A stretch of 64,000 bases of DNA. It comes from Ornithinimicrobium ciconiae. Lineage in GTDB: Bacteria > Actinomycetota > Actinomycetes > Actinomycetales > Dermatophilaceae. Within the stretch, counting starts at the first letter, position 1. Every line of letters begins with the position of its first letter. Under the pieces are notes generated by a model. The model saw nothing but the letters and a program-made list of their open reading frames with translations. It was not told the DNA's origin and made no database searches. A program made the position numbers and the translations under genes. Where the stretch lies: assembly GCF_007197575.1 (NCBI RefSeq), contig NZ_CP041616.1, positions 2,294,001-2,358,000 of the forward strand, given 5' to 3'. Below, in pieces: positions 42,020 to 49,462 of this stretch.

Positions 42020-43611
42020 GCGGCGTGCGCGTCGGCGAGGGGGCAGCACTGCGGGACTTCCGGGTGCACCGCTATGTCAACGCCTTCTGCCCTCACTGCG
42101 ACCAGGAGGCTCCGGACCGGCCGCTGGAGGAGGTGCGCCGGCTCTCCGGCTGGCTCGCCGACCGCGGCGGCAAGATCTACCTGGAGCGCGGCTGCCCCGA
42201 CCACGGTTTCGTGCGCACTCTGTATGACGAGTCGGCCGAGATCCTGCGGTACCTCGAGGAGTGGACGGCACCGACCAAGGAACACACCGCGGACGTCACC
42301 GGCAACTTCAAACCCGTCCCCTCGGCATACGCCGACGGGCTGCCCCAGATGCAGACCCAGCACACCTGCATCCTGCTCGAGGACATCACCGACCACTGCA
42401 ACCTGCGCTGCCCCACCTGCTTTGCCGAGTCCGCCCCACAACTGGCGGCGACCGCACCGCTGGAGCAGGTACTGGCCTCGATCGACACCCGGCTGTCGCG
42501 AGAGAACAACCGCCTCGACGTGCTGATGATCTCCGGTGGCGAGCCAACGCTGCACCCGCAGTTCGAGGAGCTCCTCGAGGCTGCCGTCGCCCGGCCCATC
42601 GTGCGGATCCTGGTTAACACCAACGGCCTGCGCATTGCCCGGGACGACGCCCTGCTCGCCCTGCTCAAGCGGCACCGCGAACGCGTCGAGGTCTATCTGC
42701 AGTTCGACGGGCTGACCGCGCAGGCCTCGCGGCACCACCGGGGCGCCGACCTGCGCCGGTTCAAGGAGACGGCCATCCGACGGCTCTCCGAGAACGGCAT
42801 CTTCACCACCCTGACCATGACCGCCGCGCTCGGGGTCAACGACGACGAGATCGGTGCCGTCCTCGACCTGGGCCTGGCCACCCCCTATGTCGGCGGGGTG
42901 ACCATCCAGCCGGTCTTCGGCTCCGGACGCTCCGCCGGGATCGACGCGATGGACCGCCTCACCCACACCGGGGTGCTCTCCCGCCTGGGCCCGCAGACCG
43001 ACGGGCGGGTGACCTGGCGGGACCTGACGGCCCTGCCCTGCTCCCACCCGCACTGCTGCTCGGTCGGCTACCTGCTGCGCGACGACTCCGGCGAGTGGAA
43101 GTCACTCGTGCAACTGATCGGGCCCGACCGGCTCAAGGAGTTCCTCGACCTCGAGCCCGACGTGCTGGCCAACCGCATCGCCGACCAGGAGCTGCCGGCC
43201 CATCTGCGCAGGGTCGTCAAGGACAGTCTGCTGGACCTGCTCAGCGAGCAGTCCTCGCTCTCCCACCCGGACATCGGCTCGCTGTGGCGCGACATTTGCA
43301 CCAACTGTGACATCGGCATCGGCACCCTGACCCGGCTCGCCTCGGCGCAGCTGCCCGGGGGTCAGGCACGGCTGCGGGCCATGCTTGGCGAGCGGGTGCT
43401 GCGCGTGACGGTCAAGCCGTTCATGGACATCAACACCATGATCGAGGAGCGGCTGACCCAGTGCTGTGTGCACGTCGCGACGGTCAACGAGCAGGACGCT
43501 TCCCACCAGTGCGCCCCGTTCTGTGCCGTGCAGGCCTGGGCGCCGTTGTCTCGCACCCGGATCTCAACCTCGACCGGAGGTCGAGCAAATCTGCTGGAGG
43601 TGACGCCATGA
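42016..43611 (+). CDS. Radical SAM enzyme of the Tes/MJ0619-like family
   Basis: This is a 531-residue radical SAM protein. The cluster motif is C128-x3-C132-x2-C135 (CNLRCPTC), followed by the SAM-binding SGGEPTLHPQFEELL. An N-terminal module with C25-x2-C28 (FCPHC), a 'KIYLERGCPDHG' element (C60, H63) and RTLYDESAEILRYL matches the head of the archaeal MJ0619 family, whose member Tes joins lipid tails into tetraethers. Many more cysteines in the C-terminal part (CSHPHCC, CTNCDIG, CC, CAPFC) could hold extra clusters. The GTG overlaps the Lgt-like stop and the stop overlaps the next ATG. A carbon-carbon bond-forming role on lipids is inferred. Confidence 0.82.
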   Translation: MSGVRVGEGAALRDFRVHRYVNAFCPHCDQEAPDRPLEEVRRLSGWLADRGGKIYLERGCPDHGFVRTLYDESAEILRYLEEWTAPTKEHTADVTGNFKPVPSAYADGLPQMQTQHTCILLEDITDHCNLRCPTCFAESAPQLAATAPLEQVLASIDTRLSRENNRLDVLMISGGEPTLHPQFEELLEAAVARPIVRILVNTNGLRIARDDALLALLKRHRERVEVYLQFDGLTAQASRHHRGADLRRFKETAIRRLSENGIFTTLTMTAALGVNDDEIGAVLDLGLATPYVGGVTIQPVFGSGRSAGIDAMDRLTHTGVLSRLGPQTDGRVTWRDLTALPCSHPHCCSVGYLLRDDSGEWKSLVQLIGPDRLKEFLDLEPDVLANRIADQELPAHLRRVVKDSLLDLLSEQSSLSHPDIGSLWRDICTNCDIGIGTLTRLASAQLPGGQARLRAMLGERVLRVTVKPFMDINTMIEERLTQCCVHVATVNEQDASHQCAPFCAVQAWAPLSRTRISTSTGGRANLLEVTP

Positions 43612-44009
43612 CGGCGAGCATCGGTCCCACCCGATCCGGTCCGCGATCAGGTCCACCACGGGGCGGTCCACCACGGGCCGACGGGCCCGCGGTCGAGCCT
43701 GGGACGCAGCGACCCTCGGTTGAGCCCGGCACGCCAGGCACCTCCGTGACGCCGGACCAGTCACCGGCGGCACCCTTCGACCCGCTCCGGCTGTGCATCT
43801 TCGCCACCGTGGCGCTGCTGGGGTGGCTGGCGGGGCCCTTCGCCCTGGTCTTCTTCGCCGGGCTGGGCTTCGTGGGCTACTGGAAGGCGCGACGCGCCGG
43901 TCTGACCCGCTCCCGGTGCCTGCTGCGCGACACCCGACTGGTGCTGGCCTACCTCGGGCTGCTCGTGGTGGCCGGAGGCGTCGGGATCTGGTGGGTGGTG
44001 AGCCCGTGA
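43608..44009 (+). CDS. Small membrane protein with disordered N terminus
   Basis: This 133-residue protein has about 60 residues of Pro/Gly/Arg-rich sequence (repeats like SGPRSGPPRGGPPR). Two or three hydrophobic helices follow (IFATVALLGWLAGPFALVFF and VLAYLGLLVVAGGVGIWW). Its ATG overlaps the radical SAM stop and its stop overlaps the next GTG, so translation is coupled. No family was recognised. A scaffold or partner role for the upstream enzymes is possible. Confidence 0.7.
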   Translation: MTASIGPTRSGPRSGPPRGGPPRADGPAVEPGTQRPSVEPGTPGTSVTPDQSPAAPFDPLRLCIFATVALLGWLAGPFALVFFAGLGFVGYWKARRAGLTRSRCLLRDTRLVLAYLGLLVVAGGVGIWWVVSP

Positions 44010-44521
44010 GCGACCAGCCCAGGCCACCCGAGGACGAGCCGTTCGACCCGTTCAAACCCCCACCGCCTGGCCAACCGCCCGCCGGCCAGCAGCCCTACTA
44101 CGGACAGCCACCCCCCGGCCAACAGCCCTACTACGGGCAACCACCCCAGGGTCCACCGTCCTACGGCGCCGGTCCCCCGCCGCCTCCCGGCGCCGTGCAG
44201 GGGTACGGCCACCAGCACGGCTACCCCTCGGCATACCCCGCGCCGGAGAAGCAGTCCTCCCGTCCCCTGTGGCTCGGGGCCCTGGCCGGGCTGGTGCTGG
44301 TCGGCGGCACGTTCTTCGTCGGGGTCGCCCAGCCCGACCTCTATCCGTGGCTCGCCCTGGGCGCGGCCCTGGCCGTCATCATCATGCTGATCGCACCCGC
44401 CACCCGACGCTGGGGCCTGGGCATCCTCATCGGTGCCGCCCTCAGCCTGCCGGTAGGCATGATCGTGCTCGCTGGCGTCTGCATCGTCCTCATCACCGGC
44501 TACTCCGGAGGCAACCCATGA
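44006..44521 (+). CDS. Pro/Gln/Tyr-rich membrane protein
   Basis: This 171-residue protein has a cytoplasmic-looking Pro-Gln-Tyr repeat tail (units like GQQPYYGQPP) and three hydrophobic helices (LGALAGLVLVGGTFFVG, LGAALAVIIMLIA, PVGMIVLAGVCIVLIT). This is a common actinobacterial layout. It is coupled to its neighbours at both ends by 4-nt overlaps. Function is unknown; a role tied to the Lgt-like/radical SAM pair is suggested only by the operon. Confidence 0.7.
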   Translation: MSDQPRPPEDEPFDPFKPPPPGQPPAGQQPYYGQPPPGQQPYYGQPPQGPPSYGAGPPPPPGAVQGYGHQHGYPSAYPAPEKQSSRPLWLGALAGLVLVGGTFFVGVAQPDLYPWLALGAALAVIIMLIAPATRRWGLGILIGAALSLPVGMIVLAGVCIVLITGYSGGNP

Positions 44522-45357
44522 CCGGCCGCACCCACGACACCGCCACCGGGACCGTCACGGTCCATGACCAGGGCGCCCACCTCACCGAGTGGCGGGTGGG
44601 TGAGGTCCCGGTGATCTGGGTGAGCCAGGCCTCGGAGTATGCCGTGGGGACACCGATCCGCGGCGGCGTGCCGGTGTGCTGGCCCTGGTTCGGGCCGGGC
44701 CGGGGCGGCGACCTGACCCCCGCCCACGGATTCGCACGCATCGCGCCGTGGCGCCTCCTGGAGGAGAGCACCGAGGATGGCACCGTGCGGCTGCTCTGGG
44801 AGCTGACCCCCGCCGACGTCGCCGCCACCGACGGGGCGCAGCACTTCCCGCACGCCTTCACCGCCCGGGTGGAGGTGACTGTCTCCGAGTCGGCCACGAT
44901 CAGCCTCACGGTCCGCAATGACGACACCGAGCCGTGGGACTTCGAGGCGGCGCTGCACACCTACCTGCACGTCGGGGACATCCGCCGGGTCCGGCTCACT
45001 GGGCTCGAGGGCACCCGCTACTTCGACAAGGTGCTGCAGTCGGAGGGGAGCCAGGAGGGGCAGCTGAGCTTCAGTGGTGAGACCGACCGGGTCTATCGCG
45101 CTGAGGGCGCGGTGCAGGTGCACGACCCGGTATTCGACCGCACGCTGGTCATCGAGAAGGCAGGTTCAGCCAACACCGTGGTGTGGAACCCGTGGGTCGA
45201 CAAGGCCGCGGCAATGAGCGACTTCCAGGACGGGGAGTGGCCGGTCATGGTGTGCGTGGAGGCCGCCAGCGTCGGCGACGACGCGGTGCGCCTGGAGCCC
45301 GGCGCCGAGCACACCCTGTCCACCACGGTCCAGATTCGCCCGCTGGATCAGTCATGA
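44518..45357 (+). CDS. D-hexose-6-phosphate mutarotase (YeaD-like)
   Basis: This 279-residue aldose-1-epimerase-fold enzyme has the core 'GTPIRGGVPVCWPWFGPGRG', HGFARIAPW, HTYLHVGDI and WNPWVDKA, which are the hallmarks of YeaD-type hexose-6-phosphate mutarotases. These interconvert alpha and beta forms of glucose-6-phosphate. Its ATG overlaps the upstream stop as ATGA, placing it as the fifth gene of the coupled operon. The tie between sugar phosphate and a lipid-modifying enzyme is not explained. Confidence 0.88.
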   Translation: MTGRTHDTATGTVTVHDQGAHLTEWRVGEVPVIWVSQASEYAVGTPIRGGVPVCWPWFGPGRGGDLTPAHGFARIAPWRLLEESTEDGTVRLLWELTPADVAATDGAQHFPHAFTARVEVTVSESATISLTVRNDDTEPWDFEAALHTYLHVGDIRRVRLTGLEGTRYFDKVLQSEGSQEGQLSFSGETDRVYRAEGAVQVHDPVFDRTLVIEKAGSANTVVWNPWVDKAAAMSDFQDGEWPVMVCVEAASVGDDAVRLEPGAEHTLSTTVQIRPLDQS

Positions 45358-45393
45358 TGGCTGCCCACAGCACGACGCACCCGGGAGACTCCT

Positions 45394-46740
45394 GTGAGCA
45401 ATGACCAGTCCACCTCAGAGGACGAGCAGACGGCTCGCTTCGGGGTGACCCCGGCTGGGGGCAACATCGGGATCGACCGCGGCAAGATCGTCGGCGACGC
45501 GATGGCCGTGACCGCCAAGTGGTCGCTGCGGTTCATCATCGTCGTCGTCGCGGCCGCCATCCTGCTGTGGCTGCTCGCCAAGGTGTGGGTCGGGATCCTC
45601 CCCGTGATGCTGGCCCTCATCGTCGCGACCGTGCTGTCGGGTCCGGTGAGCTGGATGCGCCGCCGAGGCGTCCCATCGGGCCTGGCGGCAGCCCTGACGC
45701 TCCTGGTGTCGCTGCTGGTGGTGCTGGGCACGCTCGCGGCGATCGCTCCCTCGATCATCGCCCAGACCGGTGACGTGGTCGATCGGGCCAGCGAGGGCAT
45801 CACCACGGTGCGCCAGTGGTTGGGCGGTCCCCCGGTCAACCTGGACAACGAGCAGCTGGATAGCGCAATCCAGGAGGCCACCGGCTGGTTGCAGGAACGC
45901 GCCAGTGACATCGCCTCAGGCGTCTTCACCGGCGTCTCGGCCGCCACCTCGGCCCTGGTGACCCTCGGTCTCGTCCTGGTGCTGACCTTCTTCTTCATCA
46001 AGGACGGTCCGGACTTCCTGCCGTGGCTGCGCCGCAACGCCGGCCGCGCCGCCGGCGAGCACCTGACCGAAATGCTCACCCGGGTCTGGCTCACGCTGGG
46101 CGGCTTTATCCGCACCCAGGCGATCGTCAGTGCCGTCGATGCCTTCTTTATCGGCCTGGGCCTGGTCATCCTGGGTGTGCCCCTGGCACCCGCGCTGGCG
46201 ATCCTGACGTTCATGGCCGGCTTCATCCCGATCGTGGGTGCCTTCGTTGCCGGCGCCCTCGCCGTCCTGGTGGCGCTGGTGTCCAATGGGTGGGTCACGG
46301 CCCTGTGGGTCCTGGGCATCGTGCTGCTGGTCCAGCAGCTGGAGGGCAATGTCCTGCAGCCTCTCCTGCAGAGCCGCAGCATGAAGATGCACCCTGTCCT
46401 GATCCTGCTGGCAGTCGCCGCCGGTGGCACCCTGTTCGGCATCCCCGGAGCATTCCTGGCCGTTCCCGTTGCGGCCTCGGTCGTGGTCTCGATCCGCTAT
46501 CTGTCCGAGCAGATCGACCTGCGCACCGGCGACCTGCAGGCCGCCGATCTCACCTTCGCCACGCCCGAGGGAGCTCTCACCGCCCGGGCCGGGCAGGAGG
46601 CGGGCGAACGCACCCGCGAGCAACTCGAGGAGGCCGGTGTGGACGACAGCATCGTGGGGCAGGACCCCCATCCACGGGCGGCGGCGGCCACGACCGGGTC
46701 GCCCCTGTTGGCTCGACTGCGGCGCCGCAAGAAGCGCTGA
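45394..46740 (+). CDS. AI-2E family transporter-like protein
   Basis: This 448-residue protein of the PF01594 family has about eight helices. Segments such as TFFFIKDGPDFLPWL and VSAVDAFFIGLGLVILGVPLAPALAIL, and 'QQLEGNVLQPLLQSRSMKMHP', are typical. Members export autoinducer-2 or act as Na+/H+ antiporters; which applies here is unknown. The GTG is preceded by CGGGAGACTCCT. It lies 36 bp after the mutarotase. The C-terminal 70 residues are hydrophilic. A strong hairpin follows at 46850. Confidence 0.87.
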   Translation: MSNDQSTSEDEQTARFGVTPAGGNIGIDRGKIVGDAMAVTAKWSLRFIIVVVAAAILLWLLAKVWVGILPVMLALIVATVLSGPVSWMRRRGVPSGLAAALTLLVSLLVVLGTLAAIAPSIIAQTGDVVDRASEGITTVRQWLGGPPVNLDNEQLDSAIQEATGWLQERASDIASGVFTGVSAATSALVTLGLVLVLTFFFIKDGPDFLPWLRRNAGRAAGEHLTEMLTRVWLTLGGFIRTQAIVSAVDAFFIGLGLVILGVPLAPALAILTFMAGFIPIVGAFVAGALAVLVALVSNGWVTALWVLGIVLLVQQLEGNVLQPLLQSRSMKMHPVLILLAVAAGGTLFGIPGAFLAVPVAASVVVSIRYLSEQIDLRTGDLQAADLTFATPEGALTARAGQEAGERTREQLEEAGVDDSIVGQDPHPRAAAATTGSPLLARLRRRKKR

Positions 46741-46793
46741 GCTGTCCGCTGGACGAGCCTGAGCTGCACGCACTGGTGCCGCAGCCTGGATGA

Positions 46794-46847
46794 GACCACG
46801 CGACGTGACGAAGCCACGCGACCTCATGAGGCCACGCCACGTGACGA
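46794..46847. repeat. 18-bp tandem repeats before a terminator
   Basis: Three imperfect 18-bp units (46794, 46812, 46830), each with a CCACGCGAC- or CCACGCCAC-like core and ending in TGA, lie directly before the hairpin at 46850. They are noncoding. A similar three-unit 18-bp array, with different sequence, sits beside the next hairpin at 47881. Confidence 0.75.
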
Positions 46848-46849
46848 CA

Positions 46850-46882
46850 ACAGGGCCGACCCGAATGCCGGGTCGGCCCTGT
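46850..46882. terminator. Hairpin terminator between convergent genes
   Basis: A perfect 14-bp stem (ACAGGGCCGACCCG paired with CGGGTCGGCCCTGT) and a 5-nt AATGC loop lie between the AI-2E-type gene and the convergent CsbD-like gene. There is no long T run on either side. It likely serves both directions. Confidence 0.8.
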
Positions 46883-46934
46883 CTGGTCCTGCCGTGCTCA
46901 GCGCACGTGGCAGGTGGTGCTGTCTTTGTGACGG

Positions 46935-47120
46935 TCAGCCGTCAGTGGCGTCCTTCCACGCGTCCTTGACGTCCTCGCCGGCCTGCTTGGTCTTGGCCTT
47001 GGCCTGGTCCATCTGACCCTCGGCCTCCAGCGAGGTGTTGTCGGTCGCGTCGCCGACACCCTCCTTGGTCTTGCCCTTGGCTTCCTCAGCCGCGTTCTTG
47101 ATCTTGTCACCGATACCCAT
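46935..47120 (-). CDS. CsbD-family stress protein
   Basis: This 61-residue, highly charged protein starts MGIGDKIKNAAEEAKGKTKE and continues with repeated Glu/Lys/Ala helical sequence, matching the CsbD family. Members are induced by general stress and are probably unfolded or helical in solution. AAGGAGGA lies 6 nt before the ATG. A direct 15-bp repeat lies just upstream at 47135-47164. Its biochemical role is unknown. Confidence 0.88.
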   Translation of the reverse strand: MGIGDKIKNAAEEAKGKTKEGVGDATDNTSLEAEGQMDQAKAKTKQAGEDVKDAWKDATDG

Positions 47121-47134
47121 GGGGAATCCTCCTT

Positions 47135-47164
47135 GATCGATGGTGCAGTGATCGATGGTGCAGT
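47135..47164. repeat. 15-bp direct repeat upstream of the CsbD-like gene
   Basis: GATCGATGGTGCAGT occurs twice in a row (47135-47149 and 47150-47164), 15 bp upstream of the csbD-like ATG on the reverse strand. The first copy touches the ribosome site. It might be an operator or a recent slip duplication. Confidence 0.7.
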
Positions 47165-47413
47165 GACTCCACCGTGACCCGCGACGAGCGGTCCCGCAAC
47201 TTGAACGGACCCGAGCAGTGTGTGGTCCCCAGCACTGTCCCAGCACCGTCCCTGAGTCGCCCCAAGGACAGCGTTCGGGCCGCTGACCTGCCGATTGGCT
47301 AAGTGACTCGCGGGTTCGCTAGCATGTAGGGCTATCCCCCAGAAGGTGTCTCTGCGAGACCGAGTTCTTCGGTGTGCGCAGCGCGCTGACGTGCGTCTCA
47401 GGACCCCGCCTGT

Positions 47414-47440
47414 GGGAACATCACGCTCGAGATGAGCGTT
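47414..47440 (+). promoter_or_regulatory. SigR/SigH-type promoter of rbpA
   Basis: GGGAACA at 47414-47420 and CGTT at 47437-47440, separated by 16 bp, match the SigR (Streptomyces) / SigH (Mycobacterium) consensus used in thiol-oxidative stress. It lies about 60 bp before the rbpA ATG. In Streptomyces rbpA is a known SigR target, so the match fits established biology. A second, weaker possible site (TTGGCT ... TAGCAT near 47294-47324) may give basal expression. Confidence 0.7.
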
Positions 47441-47498
47441 GACACCAACAGTCCACCTGGACGTTTAACCGTGTTCGCAAACACGATGGGAGTTCAAC

Positions 47499-47858
47499 AT
47501 GGCCGAGAGGTCCCTTCGAGGCACCAACCTTTCCTGGTTGTCCTTCGAGAGCGATGAGGGGGTCACCTTCTCCGAGCGTCAGATGGTGGCCTACACCTGC
47601 GACGACGGGCACGTGACCGAGTTGCCGTTCTCGGTGGAGGCAGAGATCCCGGCGACCTGGGAGTGCCGCTGCGGGCTCAACGCCAAGCTCAACGACGGTC
47701 CCGAGCCGGAGCTCAAGCCGACCAAGGCACCGCGCACCCACTGGGACATGCTCCTGGAGCGCCGCTCCATCCCCGAGCTCGAGGAGCTCCTGGAGGAGCG
47801 TCTGGCGCTGCTGCGCGAGAAGCGTGGCGAGAAGCCGCGCCGTCAGCGCACCGCCTGA
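47499..47858 (+). CDS. rbpA: RNA polymerase-binding protein RbpA
   Basis: This 119-residue actinobacterial transcription factor binds RNA polymerase and primary sigma factors and stabilises open complexes. The central zinc/core region is visible (YTCDDGH ... WECRCGLNAKL), as is the C-terminal sigma-interaction part (RTHWDMLLERRSIPELEELL). GGGAG lies before the ATG. A SigR-type promoter lies upstream and a strong hairpin terminator follows at 47881. Length and sequence match the family closely. Confidence 0.97.
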   Translation: MAERSLRGTNLSWLSFESDEGVTFSERQMVAYTCDDGHVTELPFSVEAEIPATWECRCGLNAKLNDGPEPELKPTKAPRTHWDMLLERRSIPELEELLEERLALLREKRGEKPRRQRTA

Positions 47859-47880
47859 CGGGCAACCCACAGCGTTCGTG

Positions 47881-47916
47881 ACTCAGGCCCACCCGGTCAA
47901 CCGGGTGGGCCTGAGT
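47881..47916. terminator. Hairpin terminator after rbpA
   Basis: A perfect 16-bp stem (first arm 47881-47896, second arm 47901-47916) with the tetraloop TCAA lies 22 bp after the rbpA stop. The convergent fxsA-like gene ends at 47997. No T run follows, as is common in actinobacteria. Confidence 0.85.
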
Positions 47917-47968
47917 CGTGTCTGGGGGCGGTGTCGTGCCTGGGGGCGGTGTCGTGCCTTGGCGCGGT
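47915..47968. repeat. 18-bp tandem repeats after the rbpA terminator
   Basis: Three 18-bp units begin at 47915, 47933 and 47951 with the core GTCGTGCCTGGGGGCGGT; the first differs at one base and the third at two. They overlap the end of the hairpin and are noncoding. Confidence 0.8.
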
Positions 47969-47996
47969 GTGAGGCACCTGCGCGGACGCTCAGCGC

Positions 47997-48641
47997 TCAG
48001 CGCTCCGGCGGATCCTCGGAGATGATCTCCCCCTCAATGATGTCGCCCCCGGTGGGACCCCGTCGCGGGCCGTGGCCCGGTGCCCCTGTCGCGCCGGGCC
48101 CGCTGCCTGCCGCACCGGTCCCGCCGCCCATCATTCCCTCCGGCATCACCGTGACGACCCGGCTGCCGATGACCAGGGCGAACAGGCGCCGACTCAGCGA
48201 CCGGGTCATGGGCAGGATCAGGAAGATCCCGACGAGGTCGCTGAGAAAACCGGGGAGCAACAGGAACAGGCCGCCGACGAGCACCAGGCTGGCGTCGGCG
48301 AGCTCACGGGCGGGCATCAGGCCCGAGTCCACGGCCTGTCGCAGGGCACGCCAGGTGCGTCCGCTCTCGCGTCGCACCAAGAAGGCTCCGGCCACAGAGA
48401 AGAGGATCAGCAGCCCGATCGTCCACCACGGACCGATCGTGCGGAAGGCCGCGATCAGGATCAGGATCTCGACCAGCACCAGCAGCAGGAAGCCGGCGAA
48501 GATCAGTCTCAGTCTGCGCGGTGGCCGGCGCCGACCTGTCGCGGACCCTCGTCCGCCCTGCCCGCCGGCGCCCTGCCCGCTCCCTCCCCCGGGCCTGCCC
48601 CGGGGTGGGAGCGGCCCGCTCAGTCCGTCAGCTCGTGCCAT
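47997..48641 (-). CDS. FxsA-family membrane protein
   Basis: This 214-residue protein has a Gly/Arg-rich N terminus of about 40 residues and a core of three to four helices (LRLIFAGFLLLVLVEILILI, 'WWTIGLLILFSVAGAFLV' and LLPGFLSDLVGIFLILP). This is the FxsA signature, including the PGFLSD turn. FxsA overexpression relieves exclusion of phage T7 by the F plasmid in E. coli; its normal job is unknown. Its start overlaps the ppm1 3' end by 22 nt, so it is probably cotranscribed with ppm1. Confidence 0.88.
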   Translation of the reverse strand: MARADGLSGPLPPRGRPGGGSGQGAGGQGGRGSATGRRRPPRRLRLIFAGFLLLVLVEILILIAAFRTIGPWWTIGLLILFSVAGAFLVRRESGRTWRALRQAVDSGLMPARELADASLVLVGGLFLLLPGFLSDLVGIFLILPMTRSLSRRLFALVIGSRVVTVMPEGMMGGGTGAAGSGPGATGAPGHGPRRGPTGGDIIEGEIISEDPPER

Positions 48642-49408
48642 GTTCCACCCGTGCTCCGGCCCAGGGTCCGCAGGCGAGAGGTCACCTGGGACCCGCGTCG
48701 CTGGGCACCCCAGAGGGTGACCCTGCCCAGCGCCTCGCGCACGATGCTGCCGTCCATCTTGGACGAGCCGATCTCCCGCTCAACAAAGTCGATGGGCACC
48801 TCCACGACCCGCAGTCCACGATCAATGGCCCGCAGTGTCAGGTCGACCTGGAAGCAGTAGCCCTGCGACGCCACGCCGTCAAGGTCCATGGCCCGCAGCG
48901 CAGAGGTGCGGTAGACCCGATACCCGGCCGTGGCGTCCCGCACCGGGATGCCCAGCGCGGCCCGTGCATACAGGTTGGCCCCCCGGCTCAGCATCGTGCG
49001 CGACACCGGCCAGTTGTGGGTCGCTCCCCCGGGCACCCACCGGGACCCGACCACCAGGTCTGCGTCGGCCGCGGCCTCCAGGAGCGAGCTAAGTTGCTCC
49101 GGCAGGTGTGAGCCGTCGGCATCCATCTCCACGACCGCGTCATAGCCCTCCTGCATGGCCCACGAGAAGCCTGCCAGGTAGGCCGGGCCAAGCCCCTGCT
49201 TGCCCGCTCGATGCAGCACGGTGACGTGATCGTCCTCGGCCGCCAGCGCCTCGGCGATCGCACCCGTCCCATCCGGGCTGTTGTCGTCGAGCACCAGGAT
49301 GTCGACGCTCGGAACCGCTGACCGCACCCGTCCAACGACACCGGGCAGTGACTCCCGCTCGTTGTAGGTGGGGATGAGGACGAGCACCCGCTCAAAGGTC
49401 GTGGTCAT
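48620..49408 (-). CDS. ppm1: Polyprenol-phosphate mannose synthase Ppm1
   Basis: This 262-residue GT2-family enzyme transfers mannose from GDP-mannose to polyprenyl phosphate. Visible are the nucleotide-sugar start VLIPTYNERESLPGVV, the DDNSPDGT loop, and the catalytic MDADGSH. In Mycobacterium tuberculosis this domain is fused to Lnt; here it is separate, 54 bp downstream of lnt on the same strand, which supports the call. It provides mannosyl donor for lipoglycans and protein mannosylation. Confidence 0.93.
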   Translation of the reverse strand: MTTTFERVLVLIPTYNERESLPGVVGRVRSAVPSVDILVLDDNSPDGTGAIAEALAAEDDHVTVLHRAGKQGLGPAYLAGFSWAMQEGYDAVVEMDADGSHLPEQLSSLLEAAADADLVVGSRWVPGGATHNWPVSRTMLSRGANLYARAALGIPVRDATAGYRVYRTSALRAMDLDGVASQGYCFQVDLTLRAIDRGLRVVEVPIDFVEREIGSSKMDGSIVREALGRVTLWGAQRRGSQVTSRLRTLGRSTGGTWHELTD

Positions 49409-49462
49409 GCGTGAAGGGTCCTGACGGCCGTGGTGGTCGACGCTGGTCGCTGAACTGCAAGC

